Assembly: GCA_026984455.1 (NCBI GenBank)
Contig: JALSSC010000053.1
Coordinates: 1-45,689 of the forward strand
Length of the DNA: 45,689 bases
Reading direction: 5' to 3'
Source of the DNA: Chromatiaceae bacterium
GTDB taxonomy: Bacteria > Pseudomonadota > Gammaproteobacteria > Chromatiales > Chromatiaceae
The notes under the pieces are model-generated. The model saw nothing but the letters and a program-made list of their open reading frames with translations, was not told where the DNA came from and made no database searches. Both the position numbers and the translations under genes were made by a program. Below are positions 20,898 through 29,917 of the stretch, in pieces. Each line of letters starts with the position of its first letter. Positions within the stretch are counted from its first letter, which is position 1.

Positions 20898-21015
20898 CGA
20901 TACAATGATACGCTTCCTTTCCCCCTCTTGAGAAGGGGGTAACCAGGGGAAAACCACTATTGATCTGGAGGTTGGCTCCGGGTTCATCCTCCCGGCAATT
21001 TCATTCGCCCCAGCG

Positions 21016-21057
21016 TATAATGCATCCATTGCAGGCTCGCGGAATTCACCGCGAGCC
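21016..21057 (+). promoter_or_regulatory. gpmI promoter -10 box and leader hairpin
   Basis: A perfect TATAAT stands at 21016-21021, with no good -35 at 16-18 bases (GGCAAT at best). Just downstream, GGCTCGCGG (21034-21042) and CCGCGAGCC (21049-21057) form a perfect 9-bp hairpin with a six-base loop, which would lie at the very 5' end of the gpmI mRNA. Confidence 0.55.
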
Positions 21058-21085
21058 GGACCGACGAGATCCTGCGACCTAGCCT

Positions 21086-22663
21086 ATGGGAATCCACCCT
21101 CTGCCCGTGGCGTTGGTCATCCTCGATGGCTGGGGCTATCGGGAGGAGGCCGACGCCAATGCCATTGCTCACGCCGATACGCCTGTGTGGGACCGCCTCT
21201 GGCGCACCCGGCCCCATACGCTCATCAAGGCCTCCGGGTCGGCGGTGGGGTTGCCGAGCGGGCAGATGGGCAACTCCGAGGTGGGACACCTCAATCTGGG
21301 GGCCGGGCGGGTGGTGTACCAGGAGTTCACCCGGGTCAGCCGGGCGATCCGTACCGGTTCCTTCTTCCGCAACCAGACCCTCACCGGCGCGGTGGAACTG
21401 GCGCGGACGCGCGGCGCCCGTCTGCATATCATGGGCCTGCTCTCTCCGGGTGGGGTGCACAGTCACGAGGAGCACATCCAGGCCATGGTGCGTCTGGCGG
21501 TGGAAGGCGGGGTCGGCGATGTCTGCGTACATGCCTTTCTCGACGGCCGCGACACCCCCCCGAAGAGCGCCGAGGCCAGCCTGCGACGCATCCAGGGGTT
21601 GTTCGGGGAATTGGGCGCCGGTCGCATCGCCACCCTGATCGGGCGTTTCTACGCCATGGACCGGGACAATCGCTGGCCGCGCATCCGGCGCGCCTACGAC
21701 CTCATGACCCTGGGCGAGGCCGCCTATCATGCACCGAATCCCCTGCAGGCCCTGGCCATGGCCTATGCCCGCGACGAGAGCGACGAGTTCGTCCAGCCCA
21801 CCGTCATCGATGCTCCGGGCGGTGACTCCGGCCGGATACGCGATGGCGATGTGCTGGTGTTCATGAACTATCGCTCGGACCGCGCGCGTCAGCTCACGCG
21901 GGCCTTCATCGAACCCGGATTCGACGGCTTCGAGCGCCGCCACTGGCCGCGCCTGGCGCGCTTCATCAGCCTGACCGAATACAATGCGGAGTTCCGGGTG
22001 CCGGTGGCCTTTCCTCCGGAGCGGCTCAAGAACACCTTCGGTGAGTTCCTCGCGCGGCGTGGCCTCACCCAACTGCGTCTCGCGGAGACCGAGAAATACG
22101 CCCACGTCACCTTCTTCTTCAACGGCGGGCGCGAGGCGCCCTTCGAGGCGGAGGAGCGTATCCTGGTCCCCTCTCCGCAGGTGGCCACCTACGATCAGAA
22201 GCCGGAGATGAGCGCCGACCAGGTGGCCCATCGGCTCATCGAGGGCATTCGCAGTGGGCGCTTCGATGCCATCGTCTGTAACTTCGCCAATCCCGACATG
22301 GTGGGGCACACCGGTGATTTCGCGGCGGCGGTCAAGGCCATCGAGGCCGTGGACCGTTGTCTCGGGCGAGTGTTGCACGCCCTGATCGGGATGGGGGGGG
22401 CGATGCTGGTGACCGCGGACCACGGCAATGCCGATCTCATGCGCGATCCCGGGACCGGCCAGCCGCATACCGCCCATACCGCCAACCCCGTACCGCTGAT
22501 CTACGTGGGCGAGCGTCCGGCGCGGTTCCTGCCAGGCGGTGGGGCCCTGTGCGATGTCGCCCCCACCCTGCTCTCGATCCTGGGCCTGGAGCCGCCGGGG
22601 GAGATGACCGGCCAGTCCTTGCTCCGTTTCGACGGGTCCGGGGAGGCCGACCCAGGCCGTTGA
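21086..22663 (+). CDS. gpmI: 2,3-bisphosphoglycerate-independent phosphoglycerate mutase
   Basis: A 525-residue manganese-dependent enzyme interconverting 3- and 2-phosphoglycerate in glycolysis/gluconeogenesis. The metal ligand Asp14 lies in ILDGWG, and the phosphoserine Ser64 in GQMGNSEVGHLNLGAGR. Further family motifs are HAFLDGRDTPP, GRFYAMDRDNRW, FMNYRSDRAR, NFANPDMVGHTG and VTADHGNAD. It opens the gpmI-envC-ctpA-yibQ unit. No clear ribosome binding site precedes the ATG at 21086. Confidence 0.97.
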   Translation: MGIHPLPVALVILDGWGYREEADANAIAHADTPVWDRLWRTRPHTLIKASGSAVGLPSGQMGNSEVGHLNLGAGRVVYQEFTRVSRAIRTGSFFRNQTLTGAVELARTRGARLHIMGLLSPGGVHSHEEHIQAMVRLAVEGGVGDVCVHAFLDGRDTPPKSAEASLRRIQGLFGELGAGRIATLIGRFYAMDRDNRWPRIRRAYDLMTLGEAAYHAPNPLQALAMAYARDESDEFVQPTVIDAPGGDSGRIRDGDVLVFMNYRSDRARQLTRAFIEPGFDGFERRHWPRLARFISLTEYNAEFRVPVAFPPERLKNTFGEFLARRGLTQLRLAETEKYAHVTFFFNGGREAPFEAEERILVPSPQVATYDQKPEMSADQVAHRLIEGIRSGRFDAIVCNFANPDMVGHTGDFAAAVKAIEAVDRCLGRVLHALIGMGGAMLVTADHGNADLMRDPGTGQPHTAHTANPVPLIYVGERPARFLPGGGALCDVAPTLLSILGLEPPGEMTGQSLLRFDGSGEADPGR

Positions 22664-23814
22664 ACCTGTACCTCCTTCGGCGGGGGCTCCTTCTCGGCCT
22701 CCTTCCCTGCCTGGCCTGCGGCGCGCCGGCCTCGCCCTCTCCCGAACGACGCCTCCACGTCCTGGAGCGCGGCATCGACGAGATGCGCCAGAGCCGCGCT
22801 CGGGAACAGGCGGAAAGGGACCGGATCCTGGCTGCGCTCGAGACCGCCGAGCGACGCATCGGCGAGCTGAGCGCCGGGATCCAGGGCCTGCGCGGGCGTG
22901 TGGCGGCCATCCGCCAGCATCTCCAGGCCCTGGACGATGAACGGGATCGGCGACACAAACGCCTGCAGACGGAGCGCCGGGCCCTGGGGGCGGACCTGCG
23001 CGCGGCCTATCTCTTGGGGCGCGAGCCGCGCCTGCGCCTGCTGTTGAACCTGGACGCCGCCGCGCGGGTGGAGCGCCTGCTGACCTACGCCGGCTATCTG
23101 GCCCGTGAACGGGGGCGTCGGGTCGAGGCCATCCGGGGGGAGCTGAAGGCCTTGGCCCGGATCACCGCCCGCCAACAGGCCTTGCAGGCACGCCTCCAAG
23201 TGCGCCAGGAGCGCCTCGACACGGACCTGCGGGCGTTACGACAGGTCCAGGCCGGGCGGCGCGCCCTGGCCGCCGACCTTGCCCGGGCATTGCAGGAGAA
23301 GGATGCGCGGCTGAAGGCCATGCAGCGGGATGCCGCCGCTTTGCGCGATCTCCTCCGGCACCTGCAACAGGAGACCTTGGAGATGGAGGCGCGAGAACGC
23401 CCTTTCAGCCGTCTCCGGGGCCGCCTGCCCTGGCCCCTGAAAGGGCGTATCGCAGTGCGCTACGGCACGCCCCGGGCCGGGGGCATCCCTTGGGACGGCA
23501 CCCTGATCCGCGCCCCCCTGGGCAGCGAGGTGCGGGCCGTGCATCATGGGCGCGTGGTCTATGCGGATTGGTTGCGGGGCTTCGGTCTCCTCTTGATTCT
23601 CGACCATGGGGAGGGGTATATGACCCTCTACGGTTTCAACCAGGCCCTTCTCAAAGAGACCGGGGAGTGGGTGGACGCCGGAGAGCCGGTGGCCTTGCTC
23701 GGTGACAGTGGCGGGCGTCAGGCGGCGGGCCTCTATTTCGGTATCCGCCACGACGGCAAGCCGCTGGATCCCCAACATTGGTGCCGGCAGGTCCGGCACG
23801 GCCGCATCCGCTGA
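22660..23814 (+). CDS. envC: Murein hydrolase activator EnvC
   Basis: A 384-residue exported protein that activates the division amidases AmiA/AmiB at the septum. The start is read as TTG at 22660, overlapping the gpmI stop in TTGA; no ATG lies in a suitable place. A signal peptide follows (LYLLRRGLLLGLLPCLACG). Residues ~30-255 are a long Arg/Gln/Glu-rich coiled coil. The C-terminal ~120 residues are a LytM/M23 domain that lacks the zinc ligands: the usual HxxxD and HxH sites read PWDGTL and YFGIR. This degeneracy is typical of EnvC, which is an activator and not itself a peptidase. Confidence 0.9.
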   Translation: MNLYLLRRGLLLGLLPCLACGAPASPSPERRLHVLERGIDEMRQSRAREQAERDRILAALETAERRIGELSAGIQGLRGRVAAIRQHLQALDDERDRRHKRLQTERRALGADLRAAYLLGREPRLRLLLNLDAAARVERLLTYAGYLARERGRRVEAIRGELKALARITARQQALQARLQVRQERLDTDLRALRQVQAGRRALAADLARALQEKDARLKAMQRDAAALRDLLRHLQQETLEMEARERPFSRLRGRLPWPLKGRIAVRYGTPRAGGIPWDGTLIRAPLGSEVRAVHHGRVVYADWLRGFGLLLILDHGEGYMTLYGFNQALLKETGEWVDAGEPVALLGDSGGRQAAGLYFGIRHDGKPLDPQHWCRQVRHGRIR

Positions 23815-23871
23815 CCCGCCCTGGTCCCAACCGGCGTAGATCCCATTCGATCAATCAGCTACGGAATTCAG

Positions 23872-25146
23872 ATGAAACATACCCTGTCGGCTGTCGTGGC
23901 CCTGAGTCTTACCCTGGTGGCCCCCGTGGTCAGTGCGAAGAAGTCCGAGTCCGATCTGCCCCTGCAGCAGTTGCGGACCTTCGCCGAGGTCTACGAACGG
24001 GTCGAGGAGGACTATGTGGAGCCGGTGGACCCGGCCAAGTTGGTCGAATATGCCATCCGCGGCATGTTGAACGGCCTCGATCCCCATTCGTCCTACCTGG
24101 GGCCCGACGAATTCCGTGATCTGCGCGTGGGCACCCAGGGCCGATTCGGCGGGCTGGGTATCGAGGTGGGCATGGAGAACGGGTTCATCAAGGTCATCGC
24201 CCCCATCGACGACACCCCGGCCCAGCGCGCCGGTATCCGCGCGGGCGATCTCATCGTGCGCATCGATGACAAGCCCGTGAAAGGCATGAGCCTGGACGAT
24301 GCGGTGAAGCTCATGCGCGGCAAGGTGGGCTCCAAGATCCATCTGTTGGTCGTGCGCGAGGGCCAGGACAAGCCCCTGGAGATCACTCTGGAGCGGGCCG
24401 TGATCCATGTCGCCAGCGTCAAGTCACGCCTGCTGGAGCCCGGCTATGGTTATCTGCGTATCTCCCAGTTCCAGTCCCACACCGGAGAGGAGCTGCGCAA
24501 GGCCTTCAATGGGCTCGTGAGCGATAACGCAGGCCCCCTGCGGGGCCTGATCCTCGACCTGCGCAACAATCCCGGCGGGGTCCTCAATGCCGCGGTGGCG
24601 GTGAGCGACGCCTTCCTCAAGCACGGCCTGATCGTATACACCCAGGGTCGGCGCAAGGATTCGCGGATGGAGTTCTCCGCCGGCCCTGACGACCTCCTCG
24701 CCGGCCGTCCGTTGGTGGTCTTGGTGAATGCCGGTTCCGCCTCGGCCTCGGAGATCGTGGCCGGGGCCCTCCAGGACCAGGGGCGGGCCCTCATCGTGGG
24801 TCAGCGCACCTTCGGAAAGGGTTCGGTGCAGACCATCATCCCTCTGAGTCAGGATACCGCGGTGAAGATCACCACCGCCCGCTACTACACCCCCAAGGGC
24901 CGTTCCATCCAGGCCGAGGGCATCGTCCCCGACATCGAACTCGCCCAGCTCGACGTGGCCAGCAAGGACAAACACTTCAAGCCGGTGAAGGAGGCCGATC
25001 TCAAGGGCCACCTCGCCAACGGCAACGGCCATCCAGATCACAAAGAGGGGGAGAAGAGGGCGCCCCTCGCCCAGCGGGACTTTCAGTTGAGCGAGGCCCT
25101 CAACCTGCTCAAGGGCCTGGCCATCCTCGGCCGGCGCGGTGGCTGA
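23872..25146 (+). CDS. ctpA: Carboxy-terminal processing protease (S41), CtpA type
   Basis: A 424-residue exported serine protease. A signal peptide (VVALSLTLVAPVVSA) is followed by a PDZ domain (~90-165) with GRFGGLGIEV and IRAGDLIVRIDDKPV, then the S41 core with ILDLRNNPGGVL. The catalytic Ser lies in GSASASEI (288-294) and the catalytic Lys is Lys316 in TFGKGSVQ. The end of the core has YYTPKGRSIQAEGIVPDI. An acidic/basic His-containing linker follows. Encoded between envC and yibQ, it probably processes periplasmic cell-wall factors. Its stop overlaps the start of yibQ. Confidence 0.96.
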   Translation: MKHTLSAVVALSLTLVAPVVSAKKSESDLPLQQLRTFAEVYERVEEDYVEPVDPAKLVEYAIRGMLNGLDPHSSYLGPDEFRDLRVGTQGRFGGLGIEVGMENGFIKVIAPIDDTPAQRAGIRAGDLIVRIDDKPVKGMSLDDAVKLMRGKVGSKIHLLVVREGQDKPLEITLERAVIHVASVKSRLLEPGYGYLRISQFQSHTGEELRKAFNGLVSDNAGPLRGLILDLRNNPGGVLNAAVAVSDAFLKHGLIVYTQGRRKDSRMEFSAGPDDLLAGRPLVVLVNAGSASASEIVAGALQDQGRALIVGQRTFGKGSVQTIIPLSQDTAVKITTARYYTPKGRSIQAEGIVPDIELAQLDVASKDKHFKPVKEADLKGHLANGNGHPDHKEGEKRAPLAQRDFQLSEALNLLKGLAILGRRGG

Positions 25147-26020
25147 CCCACGGGTGGCTGGCCGATTCCTGCTCTGCTGCGGCCTGCTGTTGCCGGCCCT
25201 GGCCGCGGGCGGACCGCGTATTGCCGTCATCATCGACGATCTGGGCAATGCCTGGGCCCTGGGCGAACAGGTCCTCGCCCTGCCCGCGGCGGTGACCTGC
25301 GCCATCCTGCCGCGCACCCCCTATGCGCGACGCCTGGCCGAGCGCGCTGCGGCCCGTGGGCACGAGGTCATGGTGCACCTGCCCATGCAGGCGGAACGCC
25401 CGGGCCCGCTCGGCCCCGGCGCCCTCCTGCTGGCTCAAGACGAAGCGGAGTTCAAGGCCCAGGTCCGGCGCGACCTGGCCAGCGTCCCCCATGCCCGCGG
25501 GGTCAACAACCACATGGGCAGCCTGCTCACCCGCCACCCCGGGGCCATGGACTGGCTCATGGACATTCTCGCTCCGGGCGGCTATTACTTCATCGACAGT
25601 CGCACCACCGCCCTGAGCGTGGCCGAACGGGTGGCGGCCAAGCGTGGGGTGCCCAGCGCCCGCCGGCATGTCTTTCTCGACCCCGCCCCGGGGGAGACCG
25701 AGGCGCGTAGTCAGTACCGGCGTCTGCTCGCCATCGCCCGCAGGCAGGGCCGGGCCATTGCCATCGGCCATCCCCATCCGGCCACCCTGCGCCTGTTACG
25801 CCGGGAGCTGCCCCTCCTCGCCGCCCGGGGGATCGAACTGGTGCCGGCGTCCCGGCTGACCCGAAGATCCCGCCCCCTCCCAGGTGCAGGGGCCGGGGGG
25901 GGTATCCTCATTCACCCATCCAGGAGATCGCCATGGCCCGTGTCCTCGTCCCCCTCGCCCCAGGTTGCGAAGAACTCGAAGCCGTCACCGTCGTCGACCT
26001 GCTGCGTCGCGCCGAGATAG
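25139..26020 (+). CDS. yibQ: Divergent polysaccharide deacetylase family protein, YibQ type
   Basis: A 293-residue reading frame beginning GTG at 25139, inside the end of ctpA. A signal-like segment (GRFLLCCGLLLPALAAGG) precedes the deacetylase-like domain, with IAVIIDDLGN (~30), VMVHLPMQ, GVNNHMGSLLT, FIDSRTT and AIAIGHPHPAT. The family is related to NodB deacetylases but its enzymatic activity is uncertain. The conserved domain ends near residue 240 (ELVPASRL). The last ~50 residues are low-complexity (Ser/Pro/Arg) and run 88 bases into the next gene, following a run of eight G at 25895-25902. The true C-terminus may therefore be shorter. Confidence 0.85.
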   Translation: MADPRVAGRFLLCCGLLLPALAAGGPRIAVIIDDLGNAWALGEQVLALPAAVTCAILPRTPYARRLAERAAARGHEVMVHLPMQAERPGPLGPGALLLAQDEAEFKAQVRRDLASVPHARGVNNHMGSLLTRHPGAMDWLMDILAPGGYYFIDSRTTALSVAERVAAKRGVPSARRHVFLDPAPGETEARSQYRRLLAIARRQGRAIAIGHPHPATLRLLRRELPLLAARGIELVPASRLTRRSRPLPGAGAGGGILIHPSRRSPWPVSSSPSPQVAKNSKPSPSSTCCVAPR

Positions 26021-26478
26021 AAGTGGTCACCGCCGGGCTCGAGCCCGGCGTGGTGCGGGCCAGCCGGGGCGTGCGCCTGGTGCCCGACGCCCTGCTGGAG
26101 GACGTGTTGGATCAGGACTTCGACATGATCGTGTTGCCCGGCGGCCTGCCTGGTGCCGATCATCTGGATTACGACCCCCGGATCCAGGAGCTGCTGGAAC
26201 GGATTCCCGCGGCCGGGGGCTATGCCGCGGCCATCTGTGCCGCCCCCAAGGTATTGGCCCACGCCGGCCTGCTGGATGGGCGCGAGGCCACCGCCTATCC
26301 CGGCGTCCTGGCGGACTTCACCCAGGTGCGGGCCGTGGACGCCCCGGTGGTGGAGGCCGGACGGGTGATCACTTCGCGTGGTCCCGGTACCGCCATGGAT
26401 TTCGCCCTGACGCTGGTGGAACGGTTGGCCGGCCCGGCCCGCCGGGAGGCCGTGGAGGCTGGTCTGGTGAGGTCTTGA
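25933..26478 (+). CDS. DJ-1/PfpI family protein, YajL type
   Basis: A 181-residue cytoplasmic protein. The reactive Cys102 lies in the nucleophile elbow AAICAAPKVLA, with the partnering Glu in PGCEELEAVT (11-19). DJ-1 relatives such as E. coli YajL act in protection against oxidative and glyoxal stress, with disputed deglycase or chaperone activities. The ATG has AGGAGA upstream. It starts inside the end of the yibQ frame and ends 19 bases before the next gene, so it is cotranscribed with both. Confidence 0.93.
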   Translation: MARVLVPLAPGCEELEAVTVVDLLRRAEIEVVTAGLEPGVVRASRGVRLVPDALLEDVLDQDFDMIVLPGGLPGADHLDYDPRIQELLERIPAAGGYAAAICAAPKVLAHAGLLDGREATAYPGVLADFTQVRAVDAPVVEAGRVITSRGPGTAMDFALTLVERLAGPARREAVEAGLVRS

Positions 26479-26497
26479 TCCGGAGGACCGGTTACCG

Positions 26498-27412
26498 GTG
26501 AATATGACCAGGGAGCCGATCCCCCTGTTGGTGGTGGACGACGATTCCATGGTCTGGGAGGTGATCCGCACCTTTCTGGAGGGGGACGGCTATCGTCTGG
26601 AGTTCGCGGGCGACGGGCACGCGGCCTGGATGCGTCTGCAGGCGGCTCCCGATCTCTTCGATGCGGTCATCCTCGACGTGATGATGCCCCACATGGACGG
26701 CCTGGAGCTGCTGCGCCGGATCAAGGCGCATCCCCGCCTCCAGACCCTGCCGGTGATCCTGGGCACCGTCCTCAACGATTCCCGGCAGGTCCTCGCGGGC
26801 CTGCGCGCCGGGGCCTACTACTACCTCAGCAAACCCTTCGAATCGGGTATGTTGCGCTCGGTGGTGGCCACTGCGGTGACCGATCATCGGCGTTACCGGC
26901 GGTTGCAGCGGGAACTCGATGACAACACCCACCTCTACGCGCTGTTGGACGAGGCGCGTTTCAGCATTCGTACCCCGGAAGAGGCGCATCACCTGGCGCG
27001 CGCCCTGGCCTCGGCCTGCCCCAGACCACGCAAGGCGGTGATCGCGATCGCCGAGATCCTCGTCAACGCCGTCGAGCACGGCAACCTGGAGTTGGGCTAT
27101 GACCTCAAAGGACGCCTCAAGGATCAGGGCCAGGCGCGCCTGGACGAGGAGATCGCCCGCCGCCTGGCCGACTCCCCCTATAGGGACCGTCGGGTCAGGG
27201 TCCATTTTCACAAGGCTGGTGACGGTATCCGCATTCGTATCCGCGATCAGGGCCCGGGGTTCGATTGGTCCCGTTATGAATATCCCGATCCGGAGCGGCT
27301 CTTCGACAGCCATGGCCGCGGCATCCTGGTGGCCCGCCTGATGGGCTTCGACCGGCTCCGTTACTTCGGTCGCGGAAACGAGGTGGAGGGCTTCATCCGT
27401 AATCCGGGATGA
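26498..27412 (+). CDS. Response regulator with REC and HATPase (RsbW-like) output domains
   Basis: A 304-residue protein. An N-terminal receiver domain has the acidic pocket Asp14-16 (VVDDDSM), phospho-acceptor Asp60 (VILDVMMPHMDG), Thr90 and Lys112 (LSKPF). The C-terminal domain is a GHKL ATPase of the anti-sigma/serine-kinase type, with NAVEHGN (N box), IRDQGPGFDW (G1) and SHGRGILVARLM (G2). Such proteins phosphorylate or sequester a partner, usually a STAS-domain antagonist, under phosphorelay control. No kinase or STAS gene is adjacent. GTG at 26498 is chosen because GGAGGA lies ten bases upstream; ATG 26504 is the alternative. Confidence 0.88.
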   Translation: MNMTREPIPLLVVDDDSMVWEVIRTFLEGDGYRLEFAGDGHAAWMRLQAAPDLFDAVILDVMMPHMDGLELLRRIKAHPRLQTLPVILGTVLNDSRQVLAGLRAGAYYYLSKPFESGMLRSVVATAVTDHRRYRRLQRELDDNTHLYALLDEARFSIRTPEEAHHLARALASACPRPRKAVIAIAEILVNAVEHGNLELGYDLKGRLKDQGQARLDEEIARRLADSPYRDRRVRVHFHKAGDGIRIRIRDQGPGFDWSRYEYPDPERLFDSHGRGILVARLMGFDRLRYFGRGNEVEGFIRNPG

Positions 27413-27448
27413 AGGATGCGTTTTCAGGCCCCTGTGGCGGCGCGGATC

Positions 27449-29173
27449 TCAGGGGGCCGGCCGCAGCCACCCCAGGAGGCGATCCACGAGCCCCTCCAGG
27501 GGCAGATAGCGGTTTTCGGTCCCGGTGCGGGCGCGATACTCCACCTCCCCCCGGTCCAAGGCCTTTTCCCCCACCACCAGGCGATGGGGGATACCGATCA
27601 GTTCCATGTCCGCGAACATCACCCCCGGGCGGGCGTCGCGGTCGTCCAGGAGGACCTCGATCCCCGCCGCGCCCAGTTCGGCATAGAGCCGCTCGGTGGC
27701 CTCGCGCACCCGGTAGGACTTGTGCAGCTTCATGGGCACCAGGGCCACCTGGAAGGGCGCCAGGGGCAGCGGCCAGCAGATGCCGCGGTCGTCGTGGTGC
27801 TGCTCGATGGCCGCGGCCACCACCCGCGACACCCCGATACCGTAACAGCCCATGGTGAGCACCCGGGCGCGGCCCGATTCGTCCAGGACCGTGGCCTTCA
27901 TGGCCTCGCTGTATTTGCGCCCGAGCTGAAAGATATGGCCCACCTCGATGCCGCGCAGGATGTGCAGGCGGCCCCGGCCGTCGGGGCTGGGGTCGCCCTC
28001 GCGGACGTTGCGCAGGTCGGCGCTCTCCGGCAGCGCCAGGTCGCGTCCCCAGTTCACCCCGAACCAGTGATGGCCGTCACGGTTGGCGCCACAGGTGAAG
28101 TCGGCCATCACCGTCACCGCCCGGTCGGCGATGGCGGGAATGGGCAGATCGAGAGGGCCCAGGGAGCCGGGCCCCGCACCTATCGCGGCGCGGATCTCGG
28201 CCTCCGAGGCGAAGCGCAAGGGACGGGCCACCTGGGGCAGTTTCTCTGCCTTGACCGCGTTGAGTTCGTGGTCGCCCCGCAGCAACAGGGCCACCAGGCC
28301 GCCGCCGGCCGCCTCGGAGGCCGCCACCACTAGGGTCTTGAGGGTGCGCTCCACGGGCACTCCGAAGGCCTCCACCAGGTCCTGGATGCTGTGCGCCCCC
28401 GGGGTCTCCACCAGGTGCCGCTCCTCCCCGGGCGCAGGCCGCTCCCCGGACGGCGGCAGGGCCTCGGCCAGCTCCACGTTGGCGGCATAGTCGCTCTGGT
28501 CCGAGAAGGCGATGGCATCCTCGCCCGAGTCGGCCAGGACATGGAACTCGTGGGAGGTATTGCCGCCGATTGCCCCCGTGTCCGCCGCCACTGCCCGGAA
28601 CTCCAGGCCGCAGCGTGTGAAGATACGGCTGTAGGTGGCATGCATGAGGTCGTAGGTCTGTTGCAGCGAGGCCTCGTCCAGATGAAACGAATAGGCGTCC
28701 TTCATCAGGAATTCCCGTGCCCTCATCACCCCGAAGCGGGGACGGATCTCGTCGCGGAACTTGGTCTGGATCTGATAGAAGTTCACCGGCAACTGCTTGT
28801 AGCTGCGCAGCTCGTTGCGGGCCAGATCGGTGATGATCTCTTCGTGGGTGGGGCCGAGACAGAACCCACGCCCGTGGCGGTCCTCGAAGCGCAGCAGTTC
28901 CGGGCCATATTGGTCCCAGCGTCCCGACTCCTGCCACAATTCCGCCGGCTGCACCACCGGCATGGAGACCTCCAGGGCACCGCTGCGATCCATCTCTTCG
29001 CGGACGATGCGTTCCACGCGGCGCAGCACGCGCAGGCCCAGGGGCAGCCAGGTATAGAGCCCTGCGGCCAGGCGCCGGATCAGGCCTGCCCGCAGCATCA
29101 GCCGGTGGCTGGCCACCTCGGCCTCGGCCGGGGTCTCCTTGAGGGTGTTGAGGGGGAACTGAGAGGTACGCAT
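27449..29173 (-). CDS. proS: Prolyl-tRNA synthetase
   Basis: A 574-residue class II synthetase that charges tRNA-Pro. The catalytic core has GPTHEE (107-112), [19 protein letters not shown] and motif 3 in GCYGIGVSR. The bacterial-type editing domain related to YbaK is inserted between (~225-390; [22 protein letters not shown] and CGANRDG). The anticodon-binding domain ends the protein. It converges on the response-regulator gene with 36 bases between the stops. Confidence 0.97.
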   Translation of the reverse strand: MRTSQFPLNTLKETPAEAEVASHRLMLRAGLIRRLAAGLYTWLPLGLRVLRRVERIVREEMDRSGALEVSMPVVQPAELWQESGRWDQYGPELLRFEDRHGRGFCLGPTHEEIITDLARNELRSYKQLPVNFYQIQTKFRDEIRPRFGVMRAREFLMKDAYSFHLDEASLQQTYDLMHATYSRIFTRCGLEFRAVAADTGAIGGNTSHEFHVLADSGEDAIAFSDQSDYAANVELAEALPPSGERPAPGEERHLVETPGAHSIQDLVEAFGVPVERTLKTLVVAASEAAGGGLVALLLRGDHELNAVKAEKLPQVARPLRFASEAEIRAAIGAGPGSLGPLDLPIPAIADRAVTVMADFTCGANRDGHHWFGVNWGRDLALPESADLRNVREGDPSPDGRGRLHILRGIEVGHIFQLGRKYSEAMKATVLDESGRARVLTMGCYGIGVSRVVAAAIEQHHDDRGICWPLPLAPFQVALVPMKLHKSYRVREATERLYAELGAAGIEVLLDDRDARPGVMFADMELIGIPHRLVVGEKALDRGEVEYRARTGTENRYLPLEGLVDRLLGWLRPAP

Positions 29174-29427
29174 GGCGGTTCCTGCTGCTTGGGGTAACCG
29201 CTTATGTTAGCCAGGGCATGCATGGGTGGCAAACGGGGGGTCCCGCCGCCGACCCTGAACCACGAACCATCGTCCCGGAGGCCATGCCGCAGCGGTGACT
29301 TGGTGACTTGGCCGGCGGGACGCGCGCCCCTGTGAAGGGCCGGACACTTGTTATAGGATGAACCCCCGGATTATGGCGTCCGCGCTGCCTTGGCGGCGGA
29401 CACGAATGCAATGGGAGTGAAACGACA

Positions 29428-29886
29428 ATGCAAGTGAAAGAGATCATGAGCTGTTCGGTGAAGACCGTGGCGCCGGATACCAAGCTGATCGAGGTGGCCT
29501 CGCTCATGTGCCTGTACAGATTCAGCGGACTGCCGGTGGTGGAGGATGGCAGACTGGTGGGCATCATCGCGGAGAAGGATGTCCTGCACCGTCTGTTCCC
29601 TAGTCTCGAAGACCTCATGGAAGGGATGGCGGCCATTGATCTGGACAAGATGATGGGGCAATACAAGGACGTGTTGCGTCTCCAGGTCAAGGACCTGATG
29701 ACTCCGAATCCGGCCACGGTGCCTCCCGATATGCACATCCTGCGCGCGGCCACGGTCATGGTGCGCCACCGGTTCCGCCGTATTCCCGTGGCCGATGATG
29801 GCCGGGTCCTGGGTATGCTCAGTCTCGGCGACGTCCACAAGGCCATCTTCCATGCCAACATTTCCAACAACCTGACCGTCCAGTGA
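29428..29886 (+). CDS. Tandem CBS-domain protein
   Basis: A 152-residue protein consisting of two CBS domains and little else: EIMSCSVKTVAPDTKLIEVA through RLVGIIAEKDVL (~5-52), and DLMTPNPATVPPDM through RVLGMLSLGDV (~90-142). Stand-alone CBS pairs bind adenine nucleotides or S-adenosyl ligands and regulate other proteins. The linker includes MEGMAAIDLDKMMGQYKD. It lies 31 bases before the diheme cytochrome c gene and probably shares its transcript. The partner is unknown. Confidence 0.9.
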   Translation: MQVKEIMSCSVKTVAPDTKLIEVASLMCLYRFSGLPVVEDGRLVGIIAEKDVLHRLFPSLEDLMEGMAAIDLDKMMGQYKDVLRLQVKDLMTPNPATVPPDMHILRAATVMVRHRFRRIPVADDGRVLGMLSLGDVHKAIFHANISNNLTVQ

Positions 29887-29917
29887 CCGCCCCTGGCGGG
29901 GAGCGAGGAGGGGAGTG

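Noticed and set aside
20921-20939. CCCCCT / AGGGGG hairpin between arsR and gpmI
   Set aside because: Only six base pairs with no T-run or clear position relative to a gene end; likely chance in C/G-rich sequence.
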